A DNA stretch of 64,000 nucleotides from Candidatus Thioglobus sp. NP1 (lineage in GTDB: Bacteria > Pseudomonadota > Gammaproteobacteria > PS1 > Pseudothioglobaceae), in the NCBI RefSeq assembly GCF_003326015.1, contig NZ_CP023860.1, positions 1,612,001 to 1,676,000 on the forward strand, in the 5' to 3' direction. Position 1 is the first letter of the stretch; every line of letters starts with the position of its first letter. This document shows, piece after piece, positions 12,766 through 22,710 of this stretch. A model generated the notes under the pieces. The model was not told where the DNA came from. It made no database searches and saw only the letters and a list, made by a program, of their open reading frames with translations. The translations under genes and the position numbers were made by a program.

Positions 12766-12842
12766 TTTATTACCTATTTTTATTTTGTTATCATTTGGCC
12801 ATAGTCTTTAAATATAGTCAAGCAAAGGCTCTGCTAATTTTA

Positions 12843-13967
12843 TTAAAGAAAGATCTCTTGCAAATTATTAAGAAAATTAAAGCCTTTCTTACTTGGTTTT
12901 ATTTGTCTATCTTTTTTTGTAAGCAATCCTAAATTTATAGCTTCATCTATTTGAGGGCCTATAATCTCTATTGACTTTCCAGTCCGACATTCAAATAAAT
13001 TAGTATTAATGCCTTGCTTAAGTCTGAGCCCATTAAGCATGAACTCAAAAGTAACATTTTCAATGTTTTTTATAGTAGTTTTTTCAACATTTTTTTGAAA
13101 TTTTTTTAAATAGTCATTTGGAGATTTTGGTTTCAATGTTCTAAAAATATTTTTTGAATTCATATCAGTTATTTTTCCATGAGCACCCGCCCCAATTCCT
13201 AAATAGTCGCCAAACTCCCAGTAATTTATATTATGATGAGATGGTCTACTACTGTATGCAGAGACCTCATACTGATTAAAGCCTTGGCTTTGAAGTAACC
13301 CCGCCCCCTTATCTCCCATATCCCATATATGTTCATTATTTGGAAGCCTTGGAGGAAATTTTGCAAATAAGGTATTTGGCTCTAGTGTTAACTGATAGAA
13401 AGATATATGACTAGGACTCAGATTAATTGCTTTTAATAGATCTTCTTTAGATTGTTGGATATTTTGATTTTTAAGTCCATACATAAGATCAATATTTATA
13501 TTATCAAAGCCTACTTTTTTCGCTTCATATATTGCATTAACTGCCTCCTCTCCACTATGGATTCGTCCAAGGAATTTTAATTGATCATTATTAAAAGATT
13601 GAACTCCTATTGAGAGACGATTTATTCCAATCTCTCTAAAATTAGCAAATTTTTCAATTTCAAATGTTCCAGGATTTACCTCAAGAGTAATTTCAATATC
13701 TTTAGATATTGGAAGCCTCATCTTAAGCCCATTAAATAATTCTTTAGCATCATTAATACTCATAAGGCTGGGTGTGCCGCCTCCAATAAAGATTGAATGA
13801 ATATATCGATTTTGAAGGTACTGAAGATCATTATCTAAATCTTTTAATAATGCCTTAATATAACCAGATTGAATTTCTCCATCATGAGAATTGAAATCAC
13901 AATAGGGGCATTTCTTGACACACCAAGGATAGTGAATATATAGAGAAATTGGAGGTAATTCTAACAA
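12843..13967 (-). CDS. hemW: Radical SAM haem chaperone HemW
   Basis: 374 aa. The radical-SAM [4Fe-4S] motif is C16-x3-C20-x2-C23 within YPWCVKKCPYCDFNSH, and the fourth conserved Cys typical of true HemN is absent, which supports HemW (haem insertion chaperone) rather than coproporphyrinogen dehydrogenase. HHNINYWEFGDYLGIGAGAHGKI is the HemW signature. The start is a TTG at 13967-13965, which gives the expected N-terminus LPPISLYIHYPWC; no ATG is available upstream in frame before rdgB. The rdgB-hemW pairing is widely conserved. Confidence 0.92.
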   Translation of the reverse strand: MLELPPISLYIHYPWCVKKCPYCDFNSHDGEIQSGYIKALLKDLDNDLQYLQNRYIHSIFIGGGTPSLMSINDAKELFNGLKMRLPISKDIEITLEVNPGTFEIEKFANFREIGINRLSIGVQSFNNDQLKFLGRIHSGEEAVNAIYEAKKVGFDNINIDLMYGLKNQNIQQSKEDLLKAINLSPSHISFYQLTLEPNTLFAKFPPRLPNNEHIWDMGDKGAGLLQSQGFNQYEVSAYSSRPSHHNINYWEFGDYLGIGAGAHGKITDMNSKNIFRTLKPKSPNDYLKKFQKNVEKTTIKNIENVTFEFMLNGLRLKQGINTNLFECRTGKSIEIIGPQIDEAINLGLLTKKDRQIKPSKKGFNFLNNLQEIFL

Positions 13968-13971
13968 GTTA

Positions 13972-14556
13972 TTATGATGATATGAGATGTCTTAAAAGTT
14001 CATTAAGTGCCTGACCTCGATGTGATAAGAGATTTTTCTTTTCAGGCTCTAGCTGAGCTGATGAACATTGCAAGTCTGGCAAATAGAAAATAGAATCATA
14101 ACCAAAACCATTATTTCCTATTGCCTCTCGTAATATCTCACCGTTCCAGTATTTTTCAATAATTATGGGTTTAGTATCTTCTGCATTTTCAACAAAAACC
14201 ATTGCACAACAAAAACGTGCTGATCGATTTTGATGTTGCTCCATATTTGAGATAAGCTTTGAAATATTATCTTCATCAGTTGCCTCCTCACCAGCATATC
14301 TGGCGGAATAGATGCCTGGATCTCCATCAAGTGCCTCTACTTCTAGACCAGAATCATCTGCTAATGCTGGGAGATTAGTCTGAAATGATGCATTTCTTGC
14401 TTTTATTAAAGCGTTTTCGATAAAAGAGCTTCCTGTTTCAGGAACCTCCTCCACTTGTAAATCTTTTTGCGAGACAATAATGTAATGACTTTTTAGCATT
14501 GCATTTAACTCTCGCACCTTACCTTGGTTGCCAGTTGCAAGGATTATTTTTTTCAT
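13972..14556 (-). CDS. rdgB: dITP/XTP pyrophosphatase
   Basis: 194 aa, HAM1-family enzyme that hydrolyses dITP, ITP and XTP to monophosphates and so keeps non-canonical purines out of nucleic acids. Motifs are [11 protein letters not shown] (7-17), [31 protein letters not shown] near the C-terminus and LSHRGQAL at the end. It reads into hemW with a 4-nt gap and is divergent from rpiA, whose promoter lies at or within the rdgB 5' end. Confidence 0.96.
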   Translation of the reverse strand: MKKIILATGNQGKVRELNAMLKSHYIIVSQKDLQVEEVPETGSSFIENALIKARNASFQTNLPALADDSGLEVEALDGDPGIYSARYAGEEATDEDNISKLISNMEQHQNRSARFCCAMVFVENAEDTKPIIIEKYWNGEILREAIGNNGFGYDSIFYLPDLQCSSAQLEPEKKNLLSHRGQALNELLRHLISS

Positions 14557-14560
14557 CGTG

Positions 14561-14566
14561 TATAAT
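14561..14566 (+). promoter_or_regulatory. -10 element candidate for rpiA
   Basis: A perfect TATAAT hexamer at 14561-14566 lies 27 nt upstream of the rpiA ATG, within the 37-nt gap to rdgB. A TTGCAA at 14535-14540 could serve as -35, but its 20-bp spacing is long. The GGAG ribosome-binding site at about 14585-14588 supports the ATG at 14594. Confidence 0.4.
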
Positions 14567-14593
14567 TATTTTGAATTGAAAGATGGAGATCAA

Positions 14594-15265
14594 ATGACTC
14601 AAGATGAATTAAAAAATGAAGTTGCAAAAACCGCACTTAAGTATATTACTCCCGAAACCATTATAGGCGTTGGAACAGGCTCTACAGCAAATTTTTTTAT
14701 TGATCATTTAGCCACTATTAAAGACTCTATTAAAGGTGCAGTTGCAAGCTCTATTGATACTGCAAATAGACTTAAAAAAAATGGTATACGAGTTGTCAAC
14801 CTTAATGATGTTGATGAGATTTCAGTTTATATTGATGGCGCAGATGAATCAGATCATAATCTCAATCTCATTAAGGGTGGAGGGGGTGCATTGACCCGAG
14901 AGAAGATTGTTGCTGCAGTCTCTAATCAATTCGTATGCATTGCTGACGAATCTAAACTTGTAGAATCCCTAGGAAAATTTCCTTTACCAATTGAGGTTAT
15001 TCCAATGTCAGCTAATTATGTAAAACGTCAAATTATTGAATCAATTGGAGGAAGTCCAATTCTAAGGGAAGATTTCATCACAGATAATGGAAACCTTATT
15101 CTTGACATACACAAACTTGAAATTATTGATCCACAAAATCTTGAAAATTATCTTAACAATATTGTTGGAGTAGTCACTAATGGATTATTTGCAAATCGAG
15201 GCGCTGATATTCTTCTGATAGGCTCTCCAAATGGTGTTAATATTTTGTCTCGTAACAAAAATTGA
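14594..15265 (+). CDS. rpiA: Ribose-5-phosphate isomerase A
   Basis: 223 aa from the ATG at 14594, chosen over an in-frame upstream start at 14528 because [10 protein letters not shown] matches the known N-terminus and is preceded by GGAG. RpiA interconverts ribose 5-phosphate and ribulose 5-phosphate in the pentose phosphate pathway. Visible motifs are [47 protein letters not shown] and the C-terminal [14 protein letters not shown]. Divergent from rdgB. Confidence 0.97.
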   Translation: MTQDELKNEVAKTALKYITPETIIGVGTGSTANFFIDHLATIKDSIKGAVASSIDTANRLKKNGIRVVNLNDVDEISVYIDGADESDHNLNLIKGGGGALTREKIVAAVSNQFVCIADESKLVESLGKFPLPIEVIPMSANYVKRQIIESIGGSPILREDFITDNGNLILDIHKLEIIDPQNLENYLNNIVGVVTNGLFANRGADILLIGSPNGVNILSRNKN

Positions 15266-15323
15266 GAAGACCTTATTATTCTAAGTTTTCTGATTATCTC
15301 AACATACGTTTATTTCTTTAAAA

Positions 15324-15345
15324 CTAATAATTCTGTTATTATTAG
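15324..15345. repeat. 8-bp perfect inverted repeat in rpiA-yeeE gap
   Basis: CTAATAAT (15324-15331) and ATTATTAG (15338-15345) form a perfect inverted repeat around a 6-nt TCTGTT loop. It lies in the 123-nt gap between rpiA and the YeeE gene. It is AT-rich and not followed by a T-run, so an operator is as likely as a weak terminator. Chance occurrence in AT-rich DNA is also possible. Confidence 0.35.
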
Positions 15346-15388
15346 GTTCTATTTGAAACATAATTAATAATCTTGGGTACGTATCATA

Positions 15389-15820
15389 ATGCATAACTTC
15401 ACACCTATTAGCGCCCTTATTGGTGGAATAATTATTGGCTTATCAGTTGTATTTTATTTCTATACTACTGGGAGGCTAGCTGGAATAAGTGGTATTTTTG
15501 AGAATGCAATTACTAAATCTAGCAACAGAATATCAAACGTATATTTCTTATTGGGCTTAGTAATTGGTCCTCTAATTTACTACAATATCATATTACCTAG
15601 TGAAGATATTGCTTTCACCATAACTCATTCTTATGGCTTAATTATTTCTGGTGGTCTTCTTGTTGGTCTTGGAACAAGACTTAGCAAAGGGTGTACATCT
15701 GGTCATGGAATATGTGGAATTGGACGATTATCTTTAAATTCGATGTTAGCAACTGTAATTTTTGTAGCTGCTGGCATGCTTACTGTAACAATACTTCAAC
15801 AATATGGAATTCATTTATGA
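15389..15820 (+). CDS. YeeE/YedE family membrane protein, first half
   Basis: 143 aa with about four transmembrane helices. The signature RLSKGCTSGHGICGIGRLS in the last third contains the conserved Cys residues of the YeeE/YedE sulfur-transport family, thought to move thiosulfate or other reduced sulfur across the inner membrane. The coupled next gene (4-nt ATGA overlap) encodes the other half, so the functional transporter is probably a heterodimer. The following tusA-like gene supports a role in sulfur supply. No clear Shine-Dalgarno sequence is visible before the ATG. Confidence 0.85.
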   Translation: MHNFTPISALIGGIIIGLSVVFYFYTTGRLAGISGIFENAITKSSNRISNVYFLLGLVIGPLIYYNIILPSEDIAFTITHSYGLIISGGLLVGLGTRLSKGCTSGHGICGIGRLSLNSMLATVIFVAAGMLTVTILQQYGIHL

Positions 15821-16227
15821 ATGATAAATTTATCTCACTTGTAAGTGGAATTATCTTTGGAATAGGTCTTGTAATTTCTGGGATGACAAATCCAGAAAAA
15901 GTTATAGGTTTTTTAAGCATTACTCATAACTGGGATGCCTCCTTAGTATTCGTAATGGGAGGGGCAATACTAGCTTTTACACCATTCTTTTTCTTACTTA
16001 AGAATAAAGAAGTTTCGGGGCTTGGAAATAGAGTTGAACTACCTACTAAACAACAAATGGATAAAAAACTAGTCATAGGTGCAAGCCTATTTGGAGTAGG
16101 CTGGGGTCTTGTTGGTCTGTGCCCTGGACCCGCAATTTCTGCATTAGCAGTTTTTGATCCTATAGTAATTATTTTCTTGATTTCAATGGCTATAGGCGTT
16201 TTAATTAACACAAATATACTGAAATAA
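15817..16227 (+). CDS. DUF6691/YeeE-like membrane protein, second half
   Basis: 136 aa from the ATG at 15817, which overlaps the preceding stop codon as ATGA; an in-frame ORF extends upstream inside the first gene but that part is a shadow. About four transmembrane helices. The LVISGMTNPEKVIGFL segment and GWGLVGLCPGPAIS with a conserved Cys are typical of the DUF6691 partner of small YeeE proteins. It probably forms a two-component sulfur transporter with the upstream product. Confidence 0.82.
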   Translation: MNDKFISLVSGIIFGIGLVISGMTNPEKVIGFLSITHNWDASLVFVMGGAILAFTPFFFLLKNKEVSGLGNRVELPTKQQMDKKLVIGASLFGVGWGLVGLCPGPAISALAVFDPIVIIFLISMAIGVLINTNILK

Positions 16228-16275
16228 AAGTTACAGTTAATTAAAATAACAATAGATATCTTTTGAGAAGAGTTG

Positions 16276-16500
16276 ATGCCAAATAAAACTTTAGACATGA
16301 GTGGTTATGACTGTCCAATGCCTATTTTAAAAACAAAGCAAGCGCTTTCAACAATGAATTCAAAAGAAATAATTGAAGTTATTTGTACAGATCAGGGCTC
16401 AAAAAAAGATTTTGCTGCTTTCTGTAATCAATTAGGACATAAGTTAATTTCTCAGAGAGATGAAGGTAATAAGATAATCTTTAATATTGAAAAAAACTAA
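16276..16500 (+). CDS. TusA-like sulfur carrier protein
   Basis: 74 aa from the ATG at 16276 (a TTG lies one codon earlier). It has the SirA/TusA fold with the sulfur-accepting Cys in the DMSGYDCPMPILKTKQAL motif. TusA-like proteins bind persulfide sulfur and pass it to tRNA thiolation, to selenium or molybdenum cofactor chemistry, or to sulfur oxidation. Placement 48 nt after the two YeeE-type halves suggests it accepts sulfur imported by them. Which downstream acceptor it serves cannot be told here. Confidence 0.85.
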   Translation: MPNKTLDMSGYDCPMPILKTKQALSTMNSKEIIEVICTDQGSKKDFAAFCNQLGHKLISQRDEGNKIIFNIEKN

Positions 16501-16605
16501 TATCTATAGTCTTTCAAAGGTTTTTTATCAATGACATAGACTTATTTATTTATAGACTTATCTTAATTTTGCGAAAAAATCTAACAAAGCTTAATTTATA
16601 TAAAT

Positions 16606-17262
16606 TTATCGCCAATCAACTAACTGCCATCCATGCTTTTTTGCCTTTGTAATCAATATTTCATCAGCATTTACAGCAACAGCATTATCAACTAACTCAA
16701 GCAGTGGGATATCATTATGAGAATCAGAGTAAAAAAAAGAACCCTCTAAAGTTTCATCATTTTGTCTCATCCAAGGCATCAGATTATCAATCTTTCCTGA
16801 CTGAAAACATGGGATCCCTAAAATCTTTCCAGAGTACCTCCCTGATATCATCTCTGGCTGAGTTGCTAATAAATGATCTATTCCATAGCGCTTGACAATA
16901 GGTTCAGTAACAAAAGTGTTTGAAGCTGTAATTACAAGCACAGTATCACCATTTGCTTTATGATTATTTATACAGTTTTGAGCCTTATCTAAAATAATTG
17001 GCTCAATTTTTAATTGCATAAATTTGTGATGAAGATGCTCTAATTCTTTAATGGAATATTTTGCCAGTATCTCAAAACTAAACTCAGCCCAGGCATATAT
17101 ATCCAGTGATCCTAATTCATATTGTCTGTAGAAATAATCATTCTTTTTTTCAAATGCTTGTCGATCAAAAATAATTCCTTCATCGCATAAAAACTCACCC
17201 CATAAGTGATCACTATCACCACCAATCAGGGTATTGTCTAAATCAAAAATTGCTAAAGACAT
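16606..17262 (-). CDS. HAD-IB family phosphatase
   Basis: 218 aa. HAD motif I FDLDNTLIGGDSD has the nucleophile D6 and acid/base D8, motif II is VITASN, and motif IV SDSHNDIPLL provides Mg ligands. The helical cap, with FYRQYELGSLDIYAWAEFS, resembles the HAD-IB/CicA or SerB-like histidinol-phosphatase group. Substrate unknown, presumably a small cytoplasmic phosphomonoester. The start overlaps the end of the upstream LOG-family gene by 10 nt. The 105-nt convergent gap to tusA holds a short direct repeat (ATAGACTTAT, twice) and nothing else clear. Confidence 0.85.
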   Translation of the reverse strand: MSLAIFDLDNTLIGGDSDHLWGEFLCDEGIIFDRQAFEKKNDYFYRQYELGSLDIYAWAEFSFEILAKYSIKELEHLHHKFMQLKIEPIILDKAQNCINNHKANGDTVLVITASNTFVTEPIVKRYGIDHLLATQPEMISGRYSGKILGIPCFQSGKIDNLMPWMRQNDETLEGSFFYSDSHNDIPLLELVDNAVAVNADEILITKAKKHGWQLVDWR

Positions 17263-17855
17263 ATTTCTTTTTCCACAACATTTACAATTTCTTCTATAGA
17301 GTCAACTATTGTTAATAGTTCAAAATGTTTCTGATTAATGTAAGATTTTTCAACAGCTTGCTTAATCCATAATAATAGAGGCTCCCAAAAACCAGAGTCA
17401 TACAATATTATTGGAACCTGATCCATTTTATTTGTTTGCATCAGAGTTAAAACCTCCATCAGCTCGTCAGCAGTTCCATAACCACCTGGAAAGTAAATAC
17501 ATGCACTAGAGTACTTAACAAGCATAACCTTTCTTGAAAAAAAGTAGCCAAAAGTAAACTTTTCATCAAGATATGGATTACTATCTTGCTCTTGAGGTAG
17601 CTTGATATTGAGTCCTATACTTTTTGACTTACCCTCATAAGCTCCCTTATTTGCAGCACTCATAATGCCTGGACCACCACCAGTAAAGATGTTATAACCG
17701 CCGTCTGATAATGCCTTTCCGAGCTCATAAGCATCTTGATATAAGGGATCTGATGACTTAATCCTTGCTGAACCAAATACTGTAATATTATTTTTATAGG
17801 GTGATAGGCGCTCCTTTGCAGCTAATAATTCAGCCCCAACAGTTACTAGGCTCAT
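17253..17855 (-). CDS. LOG family protein (nucleotide 5'-monophosphate phosphoribohydrolase)
   Basis: 200 aa, Rossmann-fold LOG/TIGR00730-type protein. The signature [17 protein letters not shown] and the active-site [18 protein letters not shown] (PGGxGTxxE) are complete. Such enzymes hydrolyse nucleotide monophosphates such as AMP, or cytokinin ribotides, to base plus ribose 5-phosphate. It overlaps hemL by 4 nt and the HAD gene by 10 nt, so the three are probably one transcript. Confidence 0.88.
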   Translation of the reverse strand: MSLVTVGAELLAAKERLSPYKNNITVFGSARIKSSDPLYQDAYELGKALSDGGYNIFTGGGPGIMSAANKGAYEGKSKSIGLNIKLPQEQDSNPYLDEKFTFGYFFSRKVMLVKYSSACIYFPGGYGTADELMEVLTLMQTNKMDQVPIILYDSGFWEPLLLWIKQAVEKSYINQKHFELLTIVDSIEEIVNVVEKEICL

Positions 17856-19135
17856 ATCACCGCAAACGCAGCTGAAGCAGCGCTAATAGTTTTATCTAAA
17901 TCTTCATCAGTATGGGCATTAGAAAGGAATCCAGCTTCATATGCAGAAGGTGCCAAGTACACTCCTTGCTTTATCATTTCCTGGAAAAATTTCTTAAATA
18001 ATTCAATATTACAACTAGAAGCTTGAGAGAAATTTGTAACCTTTTCTTCATTGCTAAAAAACATACCAAACATTCCACCAACGCAGTTACTTGTCATCTG
18101 AATATCTCTAGCTTTTGCTTCAGAAATTATCCCTTGAACCAGGTATTCTGCTCTTCTTCCTAAGTTTTTATAAAATGACTTATCTTCTTCTAAGGCAGTT
18201 AACATTGCCAAGCCAGAAGCCATAGAAAGAGGATTTCCTGACAGTGTCCCAGCTTGATAAATAGGCCCGATGGGAGCAATTTGATTCATAATATCTCGCC
18301 TACCTCCAAAAGCTGCAACTGGAAGGCCTCCACCAATCACCTTACCTAAAGCAGTAAGATCAGGTGTAACATTATAAACTTCCTGAGCTCCTCCTAAGGC
18401 AACCCGAAAACCTGTCATTACCTCATCAAAAATTAGAACAGTTTCATACTTATCGCATATCTTTCTTAGACCTTCAAGAAATCCCTCTTTAGGGGGTATA
18501 CAATTCATATTTCCAGCAATTGGCTCAACAATAATACATCCAATTTCTTCTCCCATCTCTAGGAATAGATCTTCAACAACTTCTAAATTATTATATTCAA
18601 GTGTCAAAGTATGCTTTGCTAAATCACTAGGCACACCAGGAGAAGTTGGAACACCTAAAGTTAGTGCTCCTGAACCAGCTTTAACTAATAATGAATCAGA
18701 ATGTCCATGATAACAACCCTCAAACTTTAAAATTTTATCACGCCCAGTAAAACCCCTAGCTAGACGAATAGCACTCATTGTTGCCTCTGTGCCCGAACTT
18801 ACCATTCTCACAAGCTCTATTGAAGGAACAATCTGACAAACTTTTTTTGCAAGTGAGGTTTCAATTTCCGTAGGTGCTCCAAAACCAAGACCTTTGTCTA
18901 ATACAGCTTTTACAGCATCAATAATGATAGGATTTGCATGACCCAAAATCATTGGTCCCCATGAGCCCACATAATCAATATATTTGTTACCATCCACATC
19001 ATAAAGATAGGCGCCTTCTCCATAATCAAAAAAAATAGGATCACCTCCTACTCCATTAAACGCTCTAACTGGTGAGTTAACCCCTCCAGGTATAAAATCT
19101 TTAGCTTCATTGAATAAAGTTGTCGAACGATTCAT
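17852..19135 (-). CDS. hemL: Glutamate-1-semialdehyde 2,1-aminomutase
   Basis: 427 aa, fold-I PLP enzyme that converts glutamate-1-semialdehyde to 5-aminolevulinate in the C5 haem pathway. The PLP lysine is K265 in [15 protein letters not shown], exactly at the position known for E. coli HemL. Other diagnostic stretches are [40 protein letters not shown] and [11 protein letters not shown]. It overlaps holB by one base. Confidence 0.97.
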   Translation of the reverse strand: MNRSTTLFNEAKDFIPGGVNSPVRAFNGVGGDPIFFDYGEGAYLYDVDGNKYIDYVGSWGPMILGHANPIIIDAVKAVLDKGLGFGAPTEIETSLAKKVCQIVPSIELVRMVSSGTEATMSAIRLARGFTGRDKILKFEGCYHGHSDSLLVKAGSGALTLGVPTSPGVPSDLAKHTLTLEYNNLEVVEDLFLEMGEEIGCIIVEPIAGNMNCIPPKEGFLEGLRKICDKYETVLIFDEVMTGFRVALGGAQEVYNVTPDLTALGKVIGGGLPVAAFGGRRDIMNQIAPIGPIYQAGTLSGNPLSMASGLAMLTALEEDKSFYKNLGRRAEYLVQGIISEAKARDIQMTSNCVGGMFGMFFSNEEKVTNFSQASSCNIELFKKFFQEMIKQGVYLAPSAYEAGFLSNAHTDEDLDKTISAASAAFAVI

Positions 19136-20175
19136 TAAATCTCCTGAATATTAGTAATAGTTGGGTATTTTTTTAAGTGAGTAATATGTGACCAAACAAT
19201 AAGTATATTATCCAATAATAATTTCATATTTACAGTAGTTTGTGACAATGAAATTGCACGGCTAGTGTCATCTAATAATTTAAATAGGTAATCACTTGGC
19301 GCTTTCTCTATTACCCTATTAAGCTCTATATTTCCACCATCATGTTTTACAACTTTTAGCTTTATACCCTCTGTAATTAAATTTTGCAAACAACTTAATA
19401 CTTGAACCTCATTTCCATCAAATATTTCAGTTTCAATGGCTTTTATAGGATGATTGGCAATTTCGAGTAAGAGGTTCTGCCAACCTTGATACTGAAAAAA
19501 GTAATCACCCTTTAACTCTTCAATTACCTTTTGAGGAACACCATGAGCACCTTCTAAAAGCTGCATTGCATCATAATCAGCGCTCACATTCTCATCAATA
19601 TGATTTGAAAGCCAAACCGCACTTTCTTTTTCGTAAGTTGGATTAATATGAATAGACTGACATCGAGATAGAATAGTTGCTGGAAGAGAATTGATATTAT
19701 GAGCAAGCAAAACAATAAGAGTATTTTTTCTTGGCTCTTCTAGAGTTTTTAAGAGGCTATTGGCCGCATTGGCATTCATTTGATCAGCATAAAAAATTAC
19801 TCCAATTTGAAGTGCGTCGGCAGTCTTTCCTAAAATTTCACAAAATGTTCGCACTTGATCAATTCGGATTTCTTTAGACATTGAGCCAGAATCATTAATC
19901 TCAGTTCGACAATAAATTAGATTAGGATAATGAGATCTTCGAATTAATGCACTATAGCCAAGGTCTTCTTTCGGATTATCCTTCTTTAAAGATAAGCAAA
20001 GTTCACATTCTCCACAAGATTGGTTCTCACAAAGAAGTATTTTTACAAGCTCTTGCATCAAAGCAAACTTACCAATCTTTTCAACGCCAGTAATAAGTAA
20101 GGCATGAGGAACATGATTTAAATCAATCATTTTTTTAAGCTTTGAGAAAGCACTCTTATGCCAAGGCAATATCAT
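19135..20175 (-). CDS. holB: DNA polymerase III subunit delta prime
   Basis: 346 aa clamp-loader subunit. Visible are the degenerate P-loop GVEKIGK (30-36), the zinc-binding cysteines [12 protein letters not shown] (C49, C54, C57, C60), the [25 protein letters not shown] sensor region and the SRC motif (ATILSRCQS). Delta prime lacks ATPase activity but forms part of the loader. It overlaps tmk by 4 nt (ATGA) in the conserved pabC-mltG-tmk-holB order. Confidence 0.92.
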   Translation of the reverse strand: MILPWHKSAFSKLKKMIDLNHVPHALLITGVEKIGKFALMQELVKILLCENQSCGECELCLSLKKDNPKEDLGYSALIRRSHYPNLIYCRTEINDSGSMSKEIRIDQVRTFCEILGKTADALQIGVIFYADQMNANAANSLLKTLEEPRKNTLIVLLAHNINSLPATILSRCQSIHINPTYEKESAVWLSNHIDENVSADYDAMQLLEGAHGVPQKVIEELKGDYFFQYQGWQNLLLEIANHPIKAIETEIFDGNEVQVLSCLQNLITEGIKLKVVKHDGGNIELNRVIEKAPSDYLFKLLDDTSRAISLSQTTVNMKLLLDNILIVWSHITHLKKYPTITNIQEI

Positions 20176-20789
20176 AGCAACTCTATTATTGATTGAATTT
20201 GAGTTTGGATTTCATCAACAGATCTTTCAGCATTGATTAATTTAATTCTATCTGGATAAATTTTTGACCTTTCAATAAAGACTGATCTAACCCTTTCAAA
20301 AAAAGCCCTTTCTTCCTGCTCTATTCGATCTTTTGCATTCCTAGCCTCAACTCTAGTCATACCAATCTCAACACTAATATCAAGCAAAAACGTTAGATCT
20401 GGTTTAAAAGAACCCAGAACCCAATTTTCTAGCTTAGCAATCCGATCTAAACTTAGCATTCTGCCACCACCTTGATAAGCAAATGAAGCATCTGTAAAAC
20501 GGTCACTCACAACCCATTTACCATCATTCAAAGCAGGAATAATTTTATTTTGAATTAACTCATTACGAGAACTAAACATTAATAGAAGCTCAGTATCACT
20601 ATGCATTTCTTTATTATCTACATCAAGCAATACAGAACGAATTTTTTCTCCTATATCAGTACCTCCAGGCTCTCTAGTTCTAACAACTTCAATACCTTTT
20701 CGATGCAAATAGCTACAAATAAGCTCAATTTGGGTACTTTTACCAGCACCTTCAACACCATCAATTGTAATAAATTTTCCTTTATTCAT
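20172..20789 (-). CDS. tmk: Thymidylate kinase
   Basis: 205 aa, phosphorylates dTMP to dTDP. The P-loop DGVEGAGKSTQIELI spans 9-23, the TREPGGTDIGEKIR stretch and the DR(F/Y) motif VSDRFTDASFAYQGGGR are intact, and the lid region EARNAKDRIEQEERAFFERVR is of the bacterial type. It sits between mltG (16-nt gap) and holB (4-nt overlap). Confidence 0.97.
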   Translation of the reverse strand: MNKGKFITIDGVEGAGKSTQIELICSYLHRKGIEVVRTREPGGTDIGEKIRSVLLDVDNKEMHSDTELLLMFSSRNELIQNKIIPALNDGKWVVSDRFTDASFAYQGGGRMLSLDRIAKLENWVLGSFKPDLTFLLDISVEIGMTRVEARNAKDRIEQEERAFFERVRSVFIERSKIYPDRIKLINAERSVDEIQTQIQSIIELL

Positions 20790-20805
20790 AGTTTGTAATT
20801 TTAGA

Positions 20806-21789
20806 CTAGTTCTGATTTAAGTACTTCTTGATATTTTCTTTATGTTCTTTATAGTTAGGTGCAAACGCATGACTACCATCCTTCTTCGAGACAAAATATA
20901 GTGCTTTACCGTTATCAGGATGAAGAGCAGCAAATAAAGATTTGTAGCCAACAGATGAAATCGCACCTGGTGGAAGACCTTTATTTCGATATGTATTGTA
21001 CAAACTATCAATTTTTAAATCACTTTTCTTAAGAGGAGGCATGTAACTATCACCCAAAGCATAAATAACTGTCGGATCAGTTTGCAATCTCATTCCAGAA
21101 TTTAATCTTCGAATAAATACACCAGAAATTAGTGTTTTTTCATTATCCAGTGCGGTTTCATTTTCTATTAATGATGCTAAAATAATTGCCTCATATGGTG
21201 ACTTAAGGGGAATACTTTTATCCCTTTTTATCCATAATTCATTTAGGTTTTTTTGCATTTCTATGTGTGCTCTTTTTAATACATTTTCAACACTATCGCC
21301 ATAATTAAATTGGTATGTTTCAGGGAAAAACCATCCATCATAGGGCTTTTTAATTCCAATTGACAGCATAATCTCATCAAGAGAGCCACTCGATTCCAAA
21401 GTTGGGTCAGAGTCAAGTTGATCGAAATAATACTCAATAGTTTTTCCTTCGATTAAAGTTATTTTGGTCGATAAAACAGTGCCATTTGAAATATTTTTTA
21501 AAAAAGTTAAGATACTCATCTTTGGAGTAACTAGATAATAGCCAGACTTTAATTTTTGATTAGCTCCAATTAATTTACTAAGTGAAATGAAATATAGCTG
21601 AGATTTAATTAGATTTTTCTGTCTTAGCTCATCAGCAACATTCCCCATAGAAGAGCCATTTTTAACTTGAAAGATTAATTCATTTTTCGTTGTCATATCT
21701 TTTGAAGTTAAAACCCAAGAAGAAACTATTAAGAAAATTGCTATAACCAATAATCTTGAATATTTTTTACTCTTATCTCCTACAAGCAT
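20806..21789 (-). CDS. mltG: Endolytic murein transglycosylase MltG
   Basis: 327 aa, YceG family. One N-terminal transmembrane helix (about 12-28) anchors a periplasmic LysM-like and catalytic region. The active-site segment ILASLIENETALDNEKTLISGVFIRRL carries the conserved catalytic Glu, followed by LQTDPTVIYALG and YNTYRNKGLPPGAISSVG. It cuts nascent glycan strands and sets their length. It overlaps pabC by 10 nt. Confidence 0.95.
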   Translation of the reverse strand: MLVGDKSKKYSRLLVIAIFLIVSSWVLTSKDMTTKNELIFQVKNGSSMGNVADELRQKNLIKSQLYFISLSKLIGANQKLKSGYYLVTPKMSILTFLKNISNGTVLSTKITLIEGKTIEYYFDQLDSDPTLESSGSLDEIMLSIGIKKPYDGWFFPETYQFNYGDSVENVLKRAHIEMQKNLNELWIKRDKSIPLKSPYEAIILASLIENETALDNEKTLISGVFIRRLNSGMRLQTDPTVIYALGDSYMPPLKKSDLKIDSLYNTYRNKGLPPGAISSVGYKSLFAALHPDNGKALYFVSKKDGSHAFAPNYKEHKENIKKYLNQN

Positions 21790-22613
21790 GTCCAGGAATT
21801 ACTCTCATTTATCTTAGCTTCATATGAAGATTTAATTATTGCAGTTAAGGGGTTATTGCCAAAACTACATTCCTCAATAGAGCTCACAGATTGAATACCA
21901 ATTACACTATTTGAGATAAATACTTCGTCAGCTTGTCTTAATTTATCACTAGAAACCAAGCATTCTTCTGTATCGATTCCTAAAGATCTTGCTAAATCCA
22001 TAATAAGAGACCTTCGACTCCCCTCTACTCCACATCGGTCCAATTTAGGAGTAAGTAACTTGCCATCACAAATTAAGTATATGTTGCCTTGAGAGACAGA
22101 GATAACATTTCCATTTTCATCTTGCATAATAGCCTCATCACTTAATAAATTAGATCGAGCTAAAATTTGTTCAAGTCTATTACAATGTTTTATTCCTGCT
22201 AAGTTTGGATTTGAGTAGAAACCACTATCAGAAAACTCTAGACTAAATAAATCATGATCTACTGATTTCTTCTTTTCTGAAATAATCACAATACGAACTG
22301 GTGTTATATCTTTCTTATAACCATAACCTCGTAAAGAATCTCCACGTGAAAGAATAATTTTAACAATACAGTCATCTACTGAAGATAAAGCAAACGCTTT
22401 TTTAAGATCACTTTTCCAAGCTAATTCTTGGACTTTCTTAATATCTAATCTTTCACAGCCAAGGTTAAGACGATCTAAATGTCTTTGCCAAAAAAGAATT
22501 TTATTTTTTTTAGAGATACAAGTTTCAAATAACCCATCACCATATTGCACGTTTCGGTTAAAGATACTAATCTTTGATTGCTCTTCACCATCAATTAAAA
22601 TAACTGGATTCAT
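21780..22613 (-). CDS. pabC: Aminodeoxychorismate lyase
   Basis: 277 aa, fold-IV PLP enzyme that releases pyruvate from 4-amino-4-deoxychorismate to give p-aminobenzoate for folate. The PLP lysine is K142 in IKHCNRLEQILARS, matching the KH-NRLEQ signature. NVQYGDGLFET near the N-terminus and EVFISNSVIGIQSV near the C-terminus also fit. Branched-chain aminotransferase relatives are the main alternative, but the operon with mltG, tmk and holB supports pabC. The 97 nt upstream (22614-22710), before pepA's stop, hold nothing I can name. Confidence 0.9.
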   Translation of the reverse strand: MNPVILIDGEEQSKISIFNRNVQYGDGLFETCISKKNKILFWQRHLDRLNLGCERLDIKKVQELAWKSDLKKAFALSSVDDCIVKIILSRGDSLRGYGYKKDITPVRIVIISEKKKSVDHDLFSLEFSDSGFYSNPNLAGIKHCNRLEQILARSNLLSDEAIMQDENGNVISVSQGNIYLICDGKLLTPKLDRCGVEGSRRSLIMDLARSLGIDTEECLVSSDKLRQADEVFISNSVIGIQSVSSIEECSFGNNPLTAIIKSSYEAKINESNSWTCL

Positions 22614-22710
22614 TTCATAGGTTTTTTCTTAATTTCTAAAAAAAGGTCAGTGTGAATCATTAATAATAACTTACTAAAAATCTTACTAAGAGTTTAAAAA
22701 AATAACTGAG

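Noticed and set aside
14528-14593. Upstream start of rpiA
   Set aside because: It would overlap rdgB and precede the [16 protein letters not shown] at 14594 with GGAG upstream matches the known N-terminus.
15691-15816. N-terminal extension of the DUF6691-like protein
   Set aside because: The extension reads through the end of the first YeeE half in another frame; the ATG at 15817 overlaps that stop in the usual ATGA coupling.
16501-16605. Bidirectional terminator between tusA and the HAD gene
   Set aside because: The gap contains only a direct repeat and AT-rich sequence; no convincing stem with T-runs on either strand.
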